DNA of 64,000 nucleotides from Gammaproteobacteria bacterium (GCA_024275115.1 JAJRZT010000098.1:1-64000); one strand, 5' to 3'. Shown: positions 9,810 to 18,389, numbered from the stretch's first letter. Translations and numbers: made by a program. Notes: generated by a model from the letters alone, not told the origin.

Positions 9810-10385
9810 TTGAGTCAAAGTATTAAACTAATTGTTGGCCTGGGTAATCCAGGCAATGAATATGTTGATACTCGACACAATGCCGGCTTTTGGTTTTTAG
9901 ATGAACTGGCACGGATGTGTCATGGTACATTTAAAAACGACAAAAAATTTTTCGGTGATGCAGTAAAAGTCCAAATTAATGGTAAAGATGTCTGGTTATT
10001 AAAACCCAATACCTTTATGAATTTAAGTGGTCAGGCACTTCAGGCGCTTGCGCAGTTTTATAAAATCAATCTTGAAAATATTTTAGTTGTTCATGATGAG
10101 CTGGATCTCGACCCCGGTGTTGCGCGTTTAAAAAAAGGTGGCGGGCACGGTGGGCACAATGGTCTAAGAGATATTAGTACCCGATCAGGCAAAGATTTCT
10201 GGCGTTTACGTCTAGGTATTGGCCACCCCGGTGACAGAAATAAAGTTACCGGCTATGTTCTAAATAAACCATCTAAAGATGATAAAATTTCAATTGAACG
10301 CGCAATTGATAATGCAACGCGTGTTATTGATGATATCGTTGCAGGTGAAATGCAAAAGGCGATGAATACGTTGCACAGTAGTTGA
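9810..10385 (+). CDS. pth: Peptidyl-tRNA hydrolase
   Basis: Recycles peptidyl-tRNAs dropped by the ribosome. The 191-aa protein has the family landmarks [21 protein letters not shown] (the His is the catalytic residue), [23 protein letters not shown] and [14 protein letters not shown]. The start is TTG at 9810; no in-frame ATG precedes the conserved GLGNPG, so a weak start codon appears real. A 9-bp hairpin (9769-9790) without a T-run separates it from rplY. Its normal neighbour ychF follows after an inserted GxxExxY cassette. Confidence 0.95.
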   Translation: MSQSIKLIVGLGNPGNEYVDTRHNAGFWFLDELARMCHGTFKNDKKFFGDAVKVQINGKDVWLLKPNTFMNLSGQALQALAQFYKINLENILVVHDELDLDPGVARLKKGGGHGGHNGLRDISTRSGKDFWRLRLGIGHPGDRNKVTGYVLNKPSKDDKISIERAIDNATRVIDDIVAGEMQKAMNTLHSS

Positions 10386-10398
10386 AATCAAAAGATTA

Positions 10399-10432
10399 TT
10401 AACCACAACGGACACGAAGAGCACAACGAAAA
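10399..10432 (+). repeat. Left 34-bp inverted repeat of the GxxExxY cassette
   Basis: The 34 bases starting TTAACCACAACGGACACGAA are the reverse complement of 10865-10898 with a single mismatch. It begins 14 bp after the pth stop and ends 26 bp before the GxxExxY start codon. Confidence 0.9.
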
Positions 10433-10458
10433 AATGTTAATTAATCAAGGAAGATTAA

Positions 10459-10863
10459 ATGTTTACTGTAGAAAATGAGAGTGGGCTTGTTATATGCAAT
10501 GAGCTACTTATTAAGAGAACGCTTGATTGTGCTTTTAAGGTGCACAAAGAACTAGGTGCTGGATTATTAGAGTCGGTGTATGAAAAGGCACTGCTATTTG
10601 AATTACATGAGATAGGATTAAATGCTTATTCTCAAGTAGATATTCCAGTAATTTATCGCGGTAATAATCTGGGAGTTGGTTTTAGAGCTGATATTGTAGT
10701 AAATGATAGTTTTCTAATTGAGTTAAAATGTGTTGAGAAAATTAACGATGTACATTTATCACAAGTAATAACATATCTGAAATTACTACGATTCAAAAGA
10801 GGTATTATCTTAAATTTTAATGTGGCACTTTTGAAAAATGGCATTAAGCGAGTTTCAATATAG
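10459..10863 (+). CDS. GxxExxY family protein (PD-(D/E)XK nuclease-like fold)
   Basis: A 134-aa protein with the defining GLLESVY motif (G-x-x-E-x-x-Y) near residue 34 and the downstream pattern [19 protein letters not shown] (D...ExK), which resembles the metal-binding core of PD-(D/E)XK nucleases. The cellular role of the family is not established to my knowledge. A good RBS (AAGGAAG) precedes the ATG. The gene is A/T-richer than pth and ychF and is enclosed by 34-bp inverted repeats. It interrupts the usual pth-ychF pair, suggesting insertion as a unit. Confidence 0.85.
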   Translation: MFTVENESGLVICNELLIKRTLDCAFKVHKELGAGLLESVYEKALLFELHEIGLNAYSQVDIPVIYRGNNLGVGFRADIVVNDSFLIELKCVEKINDVHLSQVITYLKLLRFKRGIILNFNVALLKNGIKRVSI

Positions 10864-10864
10864 A

Positions 10865-10898
10865 TTTTCGTCGTGCTCTTCGTGTCCGTTGTGGTTAA
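10865..10898 (+). repeat. Right 34-bp inverted repeat of the GxxExxY cassette
   Basis: Reverse complement of 10399-10432 with one mismatch. It starts immediately after the GxxExxY stop codon and ends 26 bp before the ychF start. The pair may also form a terminator-like hairpin once the gene is transcribed. Confidence 0.9.
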
Positions 10899-10924
10899 AA
10901 AATATATATTTAAAGGTATCAGTT

Positions 10925-12016
10925 ATGGGATTTAAATGTGGAATAGTTGGCTTGCCAAACGTAGGTAAATCAACACTCTTTAATGCATTAACAAAGGCCG
11001 GCATACAGGCCGAGAACTATCCGTTTTGTACGATTGAGCCGAATGTTGGTATTGTGCCTGTGCCCGATCCACGTCTTGATGCCCTGGCCGAAATTGTAAA
11101 ACCAGAACGTGTGTTAGCAACCACCATGGAATTTGTTGATATTGCCGGTTTAGTGGCCGGTGCATCAAAAGGCGAAGGTTTGGGTAATAAGTTTTTAGGC
11201 AATATTCGCGAAACTGATGCGGTTGCGCAAGTGGTACGCTGTTTTGAAGATGACGACATTGTGCATGTGGCAGGAAAAATCAGTCCGCTAGATGATATTG
11301 AAGTCATTAATACTGAATTAGGGCTAGCCGATTTAGAAAGTATAGAAAAATCGCTGCTTAAAGTACAAAAAGTTGCCAAGTCCGGCGACAAAGAAGCCAA
11401 AGTTAAAATGGCTGTGTTGGAGCAGCTAAAAGAACATTTAGACAAAGGTGAGCAGGCACGTACTTTAGGTTTAGATGAAGAACAGCAGTTGCTCGTGCGC
11501 GATTTAAATTTATTAACTATCAAGCCATTAATGTTTATAGCGAACGTTGCCGAAGATGGTTTTAGCGATAATCCTTATCTTGATACCGTAAAACAGTTTG
11601 CAGAAAAAGAAGGTGCGCCGGTTGTTGCAGTGTGTGCATCCATCGAAGCAGAAATGACCGAGTTAGAAGAAGATGAGCTAAATGAGTTTTTAGCTGATTT
11701 AGGTTTAGATGAACCTGGCTTAAATCGTGTAATTCGTGCTGGCCATGATTTGCTCGGCTTACAAACTTATTTTACTGCGGGTGAAAAAGAAGTGCGTGGC
11801 TGGACAGTAAAAGTAGGCGCAACCGCACCACAAGCGGCTGGTGTAATTCATACCGATTTCGAAAAAGGATTTATCCGTGCCGAAACGGTGGCCTACGATG
11901 ATTTTATACAATATAAAGGTGAGCAAGGTGCAAAAGAAGAAGGTAAATTACGTTCAGAAGGGAAGGACTACATTGTAAAAGACGGTGATGTTTTACACTT
12001 TCTATTTAATGTTTAG
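10925..12016 (+). CDS. ychF: Redox-regulated ribosome-associated GTPase/ATPase YchF
   Basis: A universally conserved Obg-family P-loop NTPase. The ATG at 10925 gives [20 protein letters not shown], the canonical start; the longer open frame back to 10838 runs through the inverted repeat and is not used. Motifs include the Walker [10 protein letters not shown], switch region [17 protein letters not shown] and the NxxE specificity element (NVAED) near 205. A C-terminal TGS domain ends [15 protein letters not shown]. The 363-aa length is typical. Confidence 0.96.
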   Translation: MGFKCGIVGLPNVGKSTLFNALTKAGIQAENYPFCTIEPNVGIVPVPDPRLDALAEIVKPERVLATTMEFVDIAGLVAGASKGEGLGNKFLGNIRETDAVAQVVRCFEDDDIVHVAGKISPLDDIEVINTELGLADLESIEKSLLKVQKVAKSGDKEAKVKMAVLEQLKEHLDKGEQARTLGLDEEQQLLVRDLNLLTIKPLMFIANVAEDGFSDNPYLDTVKQFAEKEGAPVVAVCASIEAEMTELEEDELNEFLADLGLDEPGLNRVIRAGHDLLGLQTYFTAGEKEVRGWTVKVGATAPQAAGVIHTDFEKGFIRAETVAYDDFIQYKGEQGAKEEGKLRSEGKDYIVKDGDVLHFLFNV

Positions 12017-12157
12017 AGTGCCATTTTGTGTTGCCATCAGCGCAATCCCCGCTCCACTCGCGTCAATTGGCCAATTTAATCGCGTATAAATTCAATAAAT
12101 ATAGCTAACTAATTGATTAAAACGAATTTTTTAGGGGCTCCAAGCACAAATTTTTGC

Positions 12158-12186
12158 TTAAAATGCACCACTTTTTAGAGTATACT
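12158..12186 (+). promoter_or_regulatory. Predicted stable-RNA promoter for tRNA-Met
   Basis: -10 TATACT (12181-12186) with a 17-bp spacer to TTAAAA (12158-12163), followed by the G+C-rich discriminator AGCGCGCC. That is the signature of stringently controlled stable-RNA promoters. Transcription would start near 12193, just at the first leader hairpin. Confidence 0.55.
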
Positions 12187-12193
12187 AGCGCGC

Positions 12194-12254
12194 CTTGCCG
12201 GGGCATAAAGCTGTCGGCAAGCGAGCCGCCACATCATCCCGTCAGGCGGCTTTT
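12194..12254 (+). promoter_or_regulatory. Tandem hairpin leader with terminator-like second stem before tRNA-Met
   Basis: Hairpin 1 is CTTGCCG/CGGCAAG (12194-12200 with 12215-12221). Hairpin 2 is AGCCGCC/GGCGGCT (12224-12230 with 12245-12251) and continues into TTT, giving a rho-independent-terminator look. It ends only about 5 bases before the tRNA 5' end. Hairpin 2 may instead terminate upstream transcription from ychF. Confidence 0.6.
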
Positions 12255-12258
12255 ATAT

Positions 12259-12335
12259 GGCTACATAGCTCAGCTGGTTAGAGCACAACACTCATAATGT
12301 TGGGGTCCCTAGTTCGAATCTAGGTGTAGCCACCA
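12259..12335 (+). tRNA. Elongator tRNA-Met (CAU anticodon)
   Basis: Acceptor GGCTACA pairs with TGTAGCC. The D-arm contains AGCTCAGCTGGTTAGAGC. The anticodon stem CAACA/TGTTG encloses CTCATAA (anticodon CAT), and the T-arm has GGTTCGAATC-like GTTCGAATC. Discriminator A is followed by encoded CCA. The perfectly paired acceptor end and close match to E. coli metT indicate the elongator rather than initiator or tRNA-Ile2. It is 1.3 kb upstream of tmcA, whose product acetylates C34 of this tRNA. Confidence 0.95.
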
Positions 12336-12340
12336 TATCT

Positions 12341-12373
12341 AAAAAGGCTCAGATTGTATCTGGGTCTTTTTTA
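12341..12373 (+). terminator. Intrinsic terminator after tRNA-Met
   Basis: The stem GGCTCAGAT / ATCTGGGTC (with G-T wobbles) around a 3-nt loop is preceded by an A-run and followed by six T residues. It starts five bases after the encoded CCA. Confidence 0.75.
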
Positions 12374-12461
12374 TTTAATATTCAATTCCGCGTATTCCTT
12401 AGATTTAAATCAATTGAATTCAATGAGTTATGAGTTATTTGCTTGTATTGGGATGAAAATA

Positions 12462-12534
12462 TTGACAATACCTGATTCTTTTGTTGACAATAGTTTAATT
12501 TGGTTGACAATAGGCTTTCGCTTTATTGACAATA
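12462..12534 (+). promoter_or_regulatory. Four direct TTGACAATA repeats upstream of the HTH-ATPase-STAS gene
   Basis: Identical 9-mers start at 12462, 12484, 12504 and 12526, spaced 22, 20 and 22 bp, i.e. close to two helical turns. The array ends 12 bp before the start codon at 12547. Each unit contains a consensus -35 hexamer, yet the last cannot drive the gene as a standard promoter because the start codon is too close. Best read as an iterated operator, probably bound by the encoded winged-helix protein (inference). Confidence 0.75.
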
Positions 12535-12546
12535 ACCTGTAAGTAA

Positions 12547-13584
12547 ATGGCAAAATTACATAAAAAAACGCAAGAAGTATCAGAATACATTTTAAATAAT
12601 GTATCGCTTTACCCTTCAAACATAGCTGCTAATACGGCAAATCATTTTGGTATGAGTCGGCAAGCTGTTAATCAACATCTTAAGCGCTTAGTAGATGGGG
12701 GATCCCTTCAGTCAAAAGGGGTAACGCGCAATAAAACTTATGAGCTTACTTCACAGAATCTATTGCACAAACAATACAGTGTTAATGGTAAATTAAATGA
12801 AGGCGATGTATGGTTTAAAGATATAGCGCCTTTGTTAGGTGAGCTACCTGATAATGTTAAAGACATTTGGGATTACGGTTTTACTGAAATGCTTAATAAT
12901 GTTATTGATCATTCCAGTTCGAAGACGGTTGATATCTATCTTGATAAAACGCCAGTGGACTTTAATATTACGATTATAGATCATGGTGAGGGAATTTTTA
13001 AGAAGATACAAAAAGCGCTGGATTTAACAGATGAACGGCATGCGGTATTAGAACTTGCAAAAGGAAAATTTACAACTGATCCTGAAAATCATTCCGGGGA
13101 AGGTATTTTCTTTAGTTCTCGAGCTTTCGACAGATTTGTCATTAAGTCGGGTAATATTTATTTCTCTCATGGCAGTAAAAGTTATTTAGACTGGATTCTT
13201 GAAAATTCTGAATGTGTTAATGGCACTGCTGTCATAATGGAAATCAAAAATAATGCTCCGCAAAAAATAAAAGCTATTTTTGATAGCTTTGCTTCTGACG
13301 AAGATGATTATGGGTTTACGCAAACTGTTGTGCCAGTCAAATTAGCGCAATACGGTGACGAAAGACTAGTTTCCCGTTCTCAAGCCAAGCGACTATTATC
13401 TGGCCTGGACAGATTTAAACATATTATTTTTGATTTTAAAGATGTTGAGCTAATTGGGCAGGCTTTTTCAGATCAGATATTTCGTGTTTATAAAAATCAA
13501 CATCCAGAAATGAAATTTATTTTTATTAATACCAATAAAGATGTAGATAATATGATTAACAGGGCTTTATCAGCTAATACTTAA
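12547..13584 (+). CDS. Winged-helix / GHKL ATPase / STAS-like (DUF4325) regulator
   Basis: A 345-aa three-part protein. Residues about 1-70 look like a MarR/ArsR-type winged helix (PSNIAANTANHFGMSRQAVNQHLKRL). Residues about 100-230 form a GHKL ATPase: N-box FTEMLNNVIDHS, G1 DHGEGIF, G2 HSGEGIFFSSRAF. Residues about 265-345 resemble the STAS-like DUF4325 fold (SRSQAKRLLSGLDRF, IIFDFKDVELIGQAFSDQIF). This combines parts that in anti-sigma/anti-anti-sigma partner switches are separate proteins. There is no kinase H-box or receiver. It sits alone between tRNA-Met and tmcA behind four TTGACAATA repeats. Function unknown; an ATP-responsive autoregulated transcription factor is inferred. Confidence 0.8.
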   Translation: MAKLHKKTQEVSEYILNNVSLYPSNIAANTANHFGMSRQAVNQHLKRLVDGGSLQSKGVTRNKTYELTSQNLLHKQYSVNGKLNEGDVWFKDIAPLLGELPDNVKDIWDYGFTEMLNNVIDHSSSKTVDIYLDKTPVDFNITIIDHGEGIFKKIQKALDLTDERHAVLELAKGKFTTDPENHSGEGIFFSSRAFDRFVIKSGNIYFSHGSKSYLDWILENSECVNGTAVIMEIKNNAPQKIKAIFDSFASDEDDYGFTQTVVPVKLAQYGDERLVSRSQAKRLLSGLDRFKHIIFDFKDVELIGQAFSDQIFRVYKNQHPEMKFIFINTNKDVDNMINRALSANT

Positions 13585-13658
13585 TAATTGGTTATAGCAT
13601 TGTTTCTTATAATATTTTAGATATCTACATTCTGACTTCATTTACGTTAGGAATATCT

Positions 13659-15764
13659 TTGCCATTTAATTTTCACCAAATAAGAGAATTCCTTTCACAA
13701 GAGAAGGCGGGGTCACAGCATCGTCAAGTATTTATTCTGGCGGGGGATAAATCGTGGCAGAAAGAGGTTTTAAAAGAAACCTTACAGGGCTATGAAAATG
13801 ATTCCCTTTGGGTGGGTGAAGAAGAACAGATGCTGGCCGGTTTTCCTTTTATAGCCACTAAAAAAGCACGTAGCTGGTTAGGTAGTGAAAAAAAAGTTGT
13901 TGTTTTTGATGCGAATAAAGATTTCGAACCCGATAGCTTCGCTGCTATAAGTGGTATTGTTGTTGGCGGTGGGGGTTTTTTCTTACTGCTTCCTGCTGTT
14001 GAAATCTGGGATAAGGTTTATTCGTCTCCCTTTGGGCAGCGGCTAATAAAAAGTATTCATGCAACACGTGAGCTCATCGTTATAAAAGAACAAGGCGAAA
14101 CCGTTGATTTTATTCCTGAACAATTCATTGAAAATACCCCACTAAATATTAATCTGCTTTTTTTAACCGTTGACCAACAAAATGCTGTTGAGTCGATAGA
14201 AGCACAGGTTCTAGATGGTATAAAAAACCCGCTAGTGCTTATTTCTGATCGGGGGCGAGGTAAGTCTGCGGCTCTTGGTCTTGCGGCCGCAAGGCTGTTA
14301 CAAGCGGGTATAAAAAATATAGCGATTACGGCGCCACGTTTACGCGCGGTGGATATTATTTTTAAACATATTACAAATATTTTGCATGATGCTGAAGTCT
14401 CGCGTGGATGCGTAAGGTTAGGTGACAGTCGTATTCAGTTCTATTCGCCTGATCAGCTAATGGTAGAAGAGATCAAAACCGACTTGTTACTGGTCGATGA
14501 ATCTGCTGCGATTCCTGTGCCGTTGCTCACATCTTTTCTACATAATTATCAGCAATGTGTTTTTGCAACCACGGTACATGGTTATGAAGGAACCGGGCGG
14601 GGTTTTGCATTACGCTTTAATCAGATTCTGACAGATAACTACCCGGAGTGGATTCAACTAAAAATGGAAACGCCCATACGTTGGGCAGAGAATGATCCAC
14701 TGGAAAAATGGATGTTTGATTTATTATGTTTAGATGCTGAAATCGTTGAGGCCAGCGCGTTGGGTGAGATAGATGCCAATAAATTTGAACAGAAATTATT
14801 AAACAAGGAACAGCTTATGGGTAACCCCATTTTGTTAAAAGAGCTATTTTCTTTACTGGTATTAGCCCATTACCGAACGCGCCCCAGTGACTTAAAAGGC
14901 TTGCTGGATAATGAAAACATATTATTGTATGCCACCTTATATAACGAACACGTGGTCGCGGTGGTGCTGGTTATTCATGAGGGGTGTTTTTCCAGTTCAC
15001 TTTCAACATCCGTTTATCGTGGCGAGCGAAGGCCGCCCGGACATTTACTGGCGCAGGCTTTAACTTACCATTGCGGTATTGAGCATGCTGCGACACTGGC
15101 TTATGCGCGCGTGATGCGCATTGCTGTTCATCAAAATTTACAACGACAGGGCATTGGCTCGGCACTGCTTGACTTTGTTGTTGCGAATGAAAAACAAGCC
15201 GGGAGAGATGCGATTGGTGCAAGCTTTGGCATGGGTTCTATACTATTAAATTTCTGGGAAAAAGCGCAGTTTAGCACTATCCGCATTGGTTTTAGGCGGG
15301 AACAAACCAGTGGGGAATATGCAGCGATTATGTTATTGCCATTAACTGAACAGGGGGGTAATGTTTACAGGGAAGCATCTGTACGATTCAATCGGCAATG
15401 TTCTTTCTGGTTTAACGATATATTAAGAGATATTCCGACAGATATAAAAACTAGATTTATTTCTGTAAAAAAAGAATCGTCAGAGTTGAATGAATTTGAT
15501 AATAAAGATATTCAGTCATTCACGCAATATTCACGAAATTATGAACTATGTATAGCGGCTTTAAACAAGTTGATGATATTGAAACAGAATGCTATTAATA
15601 AGGAAAAATTCCCGGATAATTTCCGGGAAGTATTGCACAATAAAATAATAAGAAAAAAAAGTTGGAAAGAGATTGCAACTGAAATGGAGCTAACCGGCAA
15701 GAATGGAGCAAGAAAACTCTTCCATAGCGCTATTTGTTATTTATTAAAGTTAACAATCCATTGA
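13659..15764 (+). CDS. tmcA: tRNA(Met) cytidine acetyltransferase TmcA
   Basis: Acetylates the wobble C34 of elongator tRNA-Met, using acetyl-CoA and an RNA-helicase module. The 701-aa protein has an N-terminal DUF1726-type domain. An ATPase follows with Walker A SDRGRGKSAALGLAAA near 200 and Walker B LLVDESAAIPVPLL near 280. A GNAT acetyltransferase core (RIAVHQNLQRQGIGSALLDF) lies near 490, and a C-terminal tRNA-binding region ends the protein. The start is TTG at 13659 with TAGGAA upstream. Its 3' end overlaps the convergent amidotransferase-like gene by 28 bp. Confidence 0.95.
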   Translation: MPFNFHQIREFLSQEKAGSQHRQVFILAGDKSWQKEVLKETLQGYENDSLWVGEEEQMLAGFPFIATKKARSWLGSEKKVVVFDANKDFEPDSFAAISGIVVGGGGFFLLLPAVEIWDKVYSSPFGQRLIKSIHATRELIVIKEQGETVDFIPEQFIENTPLNINLLFLTVDQQNAVESIEAQVLDGIKNPLVLISDRGRGKSAALGLAAARLLQAGIKNIAITAPRLRAVDIIFKHITNILHDAEVSRGCVRLGDSRIQFYSPDQLMVEEIKTDLLLVDESAAIPVPLLTSFLHNYQQCVFATTVHGYEGTGRGFALRFNQILTDNYPEWIQLKMETPIRWAENDPLEKWMFDLLCLDAEIVEASALGEIDANKFEQKLLNKEQLMGNPILLKELFSLLVLAHYRTRPSDLKGLLDNENILLYATLYNEHVVAVVLVIHEGCFSSSLSTSVYRGERRPPGHLLAQALTYHCGIEHAATLAYARVMRIAVHQNLQRQGIGSALLDFVVANEKQAGRDAIGASFGMGSILLNFWEKAQFSTIRIGFRREQTSGEYAAIMLLPLTEQGGNVYREASVRFNRQCSFWFNDILRDIPTDIKTRFISVKKESSELNEFDNKDIQSFTQYSRNYELCIAALNKLMILKQNAINKEKFPDNFREVLHNKIIRKKSWKEIATEMELTGKNGARKLFHSAICYLLKLTIH

Positions 15765-16447
15765 GCGATAAGTTGATGGTCATCGCTTTGTCGTAATGAC
15801 ATTTTTGCTATTTGGCGCTGTTCTTTGCTTAGATTTCCTGATTGTAATTTTATAATCAGTTTTACATAATCTTTAGTGAACTCAGGGTGCCCCTGAAAAG
15901 TAAGTATATGTTTGCCGATATAAAAGCCGGAATGGGGGCAAAGATTTGTTTCACAAAAATTAACCGCTTTATCCGGTAGTTTTGTAACATGATCCTGGTG
16001 GCTAACGATGATAAAGAAAAAATCTCTTACTGGTTTCATCCATTCGCGTACCTCGGTTAGGTGCGTTGTGGTAATGCCTATCTCCCAGCCTTTCTTATTT
16101 TTTTCAACCTTGCCCCCCAGACTCTGGGCAATAATCTGATGCCCAAAACAGATCCCAAGTAGTTTTTTATTATGTATATGTAATTGCCGGATAAATATTT
16201 CTAATTCTTTTATCCATGCAATATTTTCATAAGTGCTGTACTGGCTGCCTGTTATAATGTACATGTCACATTCATCGATGGAGTGCGGAAATTCCATATT
16301 AAAAACAGGATAACGGTGAAAGAATAGTGTTTGTACCTGTTCATTTTGCAGAGGTGATAGTAAACGAATAAAGGCATCTGCATAGCAGCCGTATTTGCGA
16401 ATAACACTATCGCTTAGATGATCTGCGTCTAAAATGCCAATTTTCAT
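15737..16447 (-). CDS. Class I glutamine amidotransferase-like protein
   Basis: A 236-aa single-domain protein of the GATase1 superfamily. It has the nucleophile elbow LLGICFGHQIIAQSLGG (Cys near 100) and a C-terminal FQGHPEFT supplying the catalytic His and Glu. Such stand-alone proteins hydrolyse glutamine or gamma-glutamyl compounds, and several annotated as GMP synthase-like are not GuaA. The substrate cannot be deduced. No acceptor synthase gene is adjacent, and its only close neighbour is the convergent tmcA, which it overlaps. Confidence 0.85.
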   Translation of the reverse strand: MKIGILDADHLSDSVIRKYGCYADAFIRLLSPLQNEQVQTLFFHRYPVFNMEFPHSIDECDMYIITGSQYSTYENIAWIKELEIFIRQLHIHNKKLLGICFGHQIIAQSLGGKVEKNKKGWEIGITTTHLTEVREWMKPVRDFFFIIVSHQDHVTKLPDKAVNFCETNLCPHSGFYIGKHILTFQGHPEFTKDYVKLIIKLQSGNLSKEQRQIAKMSLRQSDDHQLIAQWIVNFNK

Positions 16448-16531
16448 ATTTTATTTAAAGTTATTTGTTTTAAGTATCGGGTAGTATTGTCTATAATTGT
16501 AGCTATTGTAACGCTATTTAGAGTAATTTTA

Positions 16532-16801
16532 ATGACGAATCACCGCAAACATTCACGTTTACCTTTACCAATGACAGTGGAGGTTTGCGTTGAAGATCAG
16601 GCACCGGTTATTTCTAAAACACGTGATATGAGTGATGGCGGTGTATTTTTAGAAGAAAATAAGAACCTGGTTTTACAAATGGGGGTAAAGTTAACGATTA
16701 AAGTAATTGAGAATATGCAAGGTGAAGAGCCGCCAGCAATACCCGCAACGGTGGTTAGAGTAACCGAAGACGGGTTTGCTGTGCAGTTTGATCTGGATTA
16801 A
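16532..16801 (+). CDS. PilZ-domain c-di-GMP-binding protein
   Basis: A small single PilZ domain. From the ATG at 16532 it is 89 aa. Both c-di-GMP contact motifs are present: RKHSR (RxxxR) at the N-terminus and DMSDGG (D/NxSxxG) about 25 residues later. An open frame extends upstream to 16487 but adds hydrophobic residues atypical of the family, so the ATG is preferred. Single PilZ proteins act as c-di-GMP effectors; the output partner is not evident here. Two GGDEF-EAL genes lie elsewhere in the window. Confidence 0.85.
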   Translation: MTNHRKHSRLPLPMTVEVCVEDQAPVISKTRDMSDGGVFLEENKNLVLQMGVKLTIKVIENMQGEEPPAIPATVVRVTEDGFAVQFDLD

Positions 16802-16818
16802 TTTTAATCAGTTAGATA

Positions 16819-17532
16819 TTAATCCTGTAATTCCTGCTCCATGTCTTCAAGGCTGGTGTGGCGCACATTTTTACCTTTAACTAAATAAATAATATATTCA
16901 CCAATGTTTTTTGCGTGGTCACCAATACGTTCAATGGCTCTTGCTATCCACATTACGTCTAGCATACGGGTGATCATACGAGGGTCTTCCATCATAAAGG
17001 TAAGAGACTGGCGCATGATGCCATCGTATTCCTGATCCAGAGCCAGGTCTTCTTTAGCAATACGGAGTGCGGCTTCTGTATCCGTTCGTGCAAAGGCATC
17101 TAAAGTATCATGCATCATTCTTGCAACATGTTCCCCCAGATTTTGAAGTTCATGGTAGCCGTTTTTGGGGCGCTCCTGTTTAGCAAGGCGTTTCCCCATG
17201 CGTGCAATGCGCTCGGCCTGGTCGCCGATACGTTCAAGGTCGGTAATGGTTTTAATGACAGCAACCACCAGCCGTAAATCTGAGGCAGCCGGTTGGCGGC
17301 GTGCCAGTATCTGGCTGCATTCTTCATCTATGGCTACTTCAGCTGCATTTACTTTCATGTCACGCTGAATGACGGTGTTGGCTAAATCAATATCACCTTC
17401 GACAAGAGATTTTATGGCATTATTTATTTGTTGCTCAACAAGACCGCCCATTTCAAGAACACGATTACGAATTTCTTCGAGCTCAATATTAAATTGATGC
17501 GAGATATGTTGTCCGGCTTTTGTTTTATCCAT
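16819..17532 (-). CDS. phoU: Phosphate signalling/transport accessory protein PhoU
   Basis: PhoU links the Pst transporter with the PhoR kinase and represses the Pho regulon when phosphate is plentiful. The 237-aa all-helical protein shows two PhoU repeats, each with the metal-binding E/DxxxD pattern (for example LERIGDQAERIARMGKRL and IERIGDHAKNIGEYIIYL). It is the last gene of the pstS-pstC-pstA-pstB-phoU series, 35 bp after pstB. Confidence 0.96.
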   Translation of the reverse strand: MDKTKAGQHISHQFNIELEEIRNRVLEMGGLVEQQINNAIKSLVEGDIDLANTVIQRDMKVNAAEVAIDEECSQILARRQPAASDLRLVVAVIKTITDLERIGDQAERIARMGKRLAKQERPKNGYHELQNLGEHVARMMHDTLDAFARTDTEAALRIAKEDLALDQEYDGIMRQSLTFMMEDPRMITRMLDVMWIARAIERIGDHAKNIGEYIIYLVKGKNVRHTSLEDMEQELQD

Positions 17533-17567
17533 TTTTAAATCTCCAGCATTGGGTGTCAGATTTTATT

Positions 17568-18389
17568 TTAACCGTAACGGCCTGTTATATAATCTTCTGT
17601 TTGTTTTGTTGATGGGTTAGTAAAAATTTGATTAGTATTATCAAATTCAATAAGCTTACCCATGTATAAGAATGCAGTATAGTCTGAAACACGTGCCGCT
17701 TGTTGCATATTATGCGTTACGATAACAATGGTGTAATTTTGTTTTAATTCATGAATAAGCTCTTCAATTTTTAGCGTGGATATTGGGTCAAGTGCAGAAG
17801 CAGGCTCATCGAGCAATAATACCTCGGGTTCTATGGCAATTGCACGGGCAATAACCAGACGCTGTTGTTGGCCACCGGATAACCCCAGGGCACTGTCATG
17901 CAGCCGATCTTTGACTTCATCCCAGAGTGCGGCTCCCTTTAGTGATTTTTCTACCGCTTCATCCATTTTACGTCGGTTGCGCTCACCTTGTAAACGTAAA
18001 CCATACGCTACATTTTCATAAACTGATTTTGGGAACGGGTTTGGCTTTTGGAATACCATACCTATTTTTTGTCTTAAGTTTGCGACGTTAATACCTTTAG
18101 CAAAAATATTTTCGCCATTAATCTCAATTGTACCCTCAATGTGGCAGTTATCGACTAGATCATTCATTCGGTTAAAACAGCGTAGCAGGGTTGATTTACC
18201 ACAACCACTCGGGCCAATAAAAGCCGAGACACGCTTTTCAGGAATGCTTAGATTAATATCAAAAAGTGCCTGCTTGTCACCATAATGTAAATTCAGATTA
18301 TTAACTTTTAAGCACTCTTTTTCATCTGACAACTTGCGAGCAGTCTCTGTGGTTTTTGTGTTGCTACTTTGCATCAATGTGGTTTGCAT
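17568..18389 (-). CDS. pstB: Phosphate ABC transporter ATP-binding protein
   Basis: The ATPase energising the PstSCAB high-affinity phosphate importer. The 273-aa protein has Walker [11 protein letters not shown]-loop VFQKPNPFP, signature LSGGQQQRL, Walker [13 protein letters not shown] and the H-switch VTHNM. An N-terminal extension of about 25 Ser/Thr-rich residues precedes the family core; a second in-frame ATG at 18377 is an alternative start. pstA lies upstream with about 90 bp between. Confidence 0.97.
   Translation of the reverse strand: MQTTLMQSSNTKTTETARKLSDEKECLKVNNLNLHYGDKQALFDINLSIPEKRVSAFIGPSGCGKSTLLRCFNRMNDLVDNCHIEGTIEINGENIFAKGINVANLRQKIGMVFQKPNPFPKSVYENVAYGLRLQGERNRRKMDEAVEKSLKGAALWDEVKDRLHDSALGLSGGQQQRLVIARAIAIEPEVLLLDEPASALDPISTLKIEELIHELKQNYTIVIVTHNMQQAARVSDYTAFLYMGKLIEFDNTNQIFTNPSTKQTEDYITGRYG

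Noticed and set aside
10838-10924. N-terminal extension of ychF through the inverted repeat
   Set aside because: The family starts at [16 protein letters not shown], and the upstream residues are translated repeat sequence overlapping the GxxExxY gene.
12462-12534. Plasmid or phage replication iterons
   Set aside because: The repeats resemble iterons in spacing, but the downstream protein is not a Rep protein, and the locus is flanked by core chromosomal genes.
12259-13659. Integrative element at the tRNA-Met gene
   Set aside because: I looked for a duplicated tRNA 3' end downstream and for an integrase, and saw neither; the single HTH-ATPase-STAS gene alone does not make an island.
16795-16823. 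GGATTAAT/ATTAATCC palindrome as a terminator between the PilZ gene and phoU
   Set aside because: The stem is A/T-rich and largely made of the two overlapping stop-codon regions; no T-run beyond it, so evidence is too weak.
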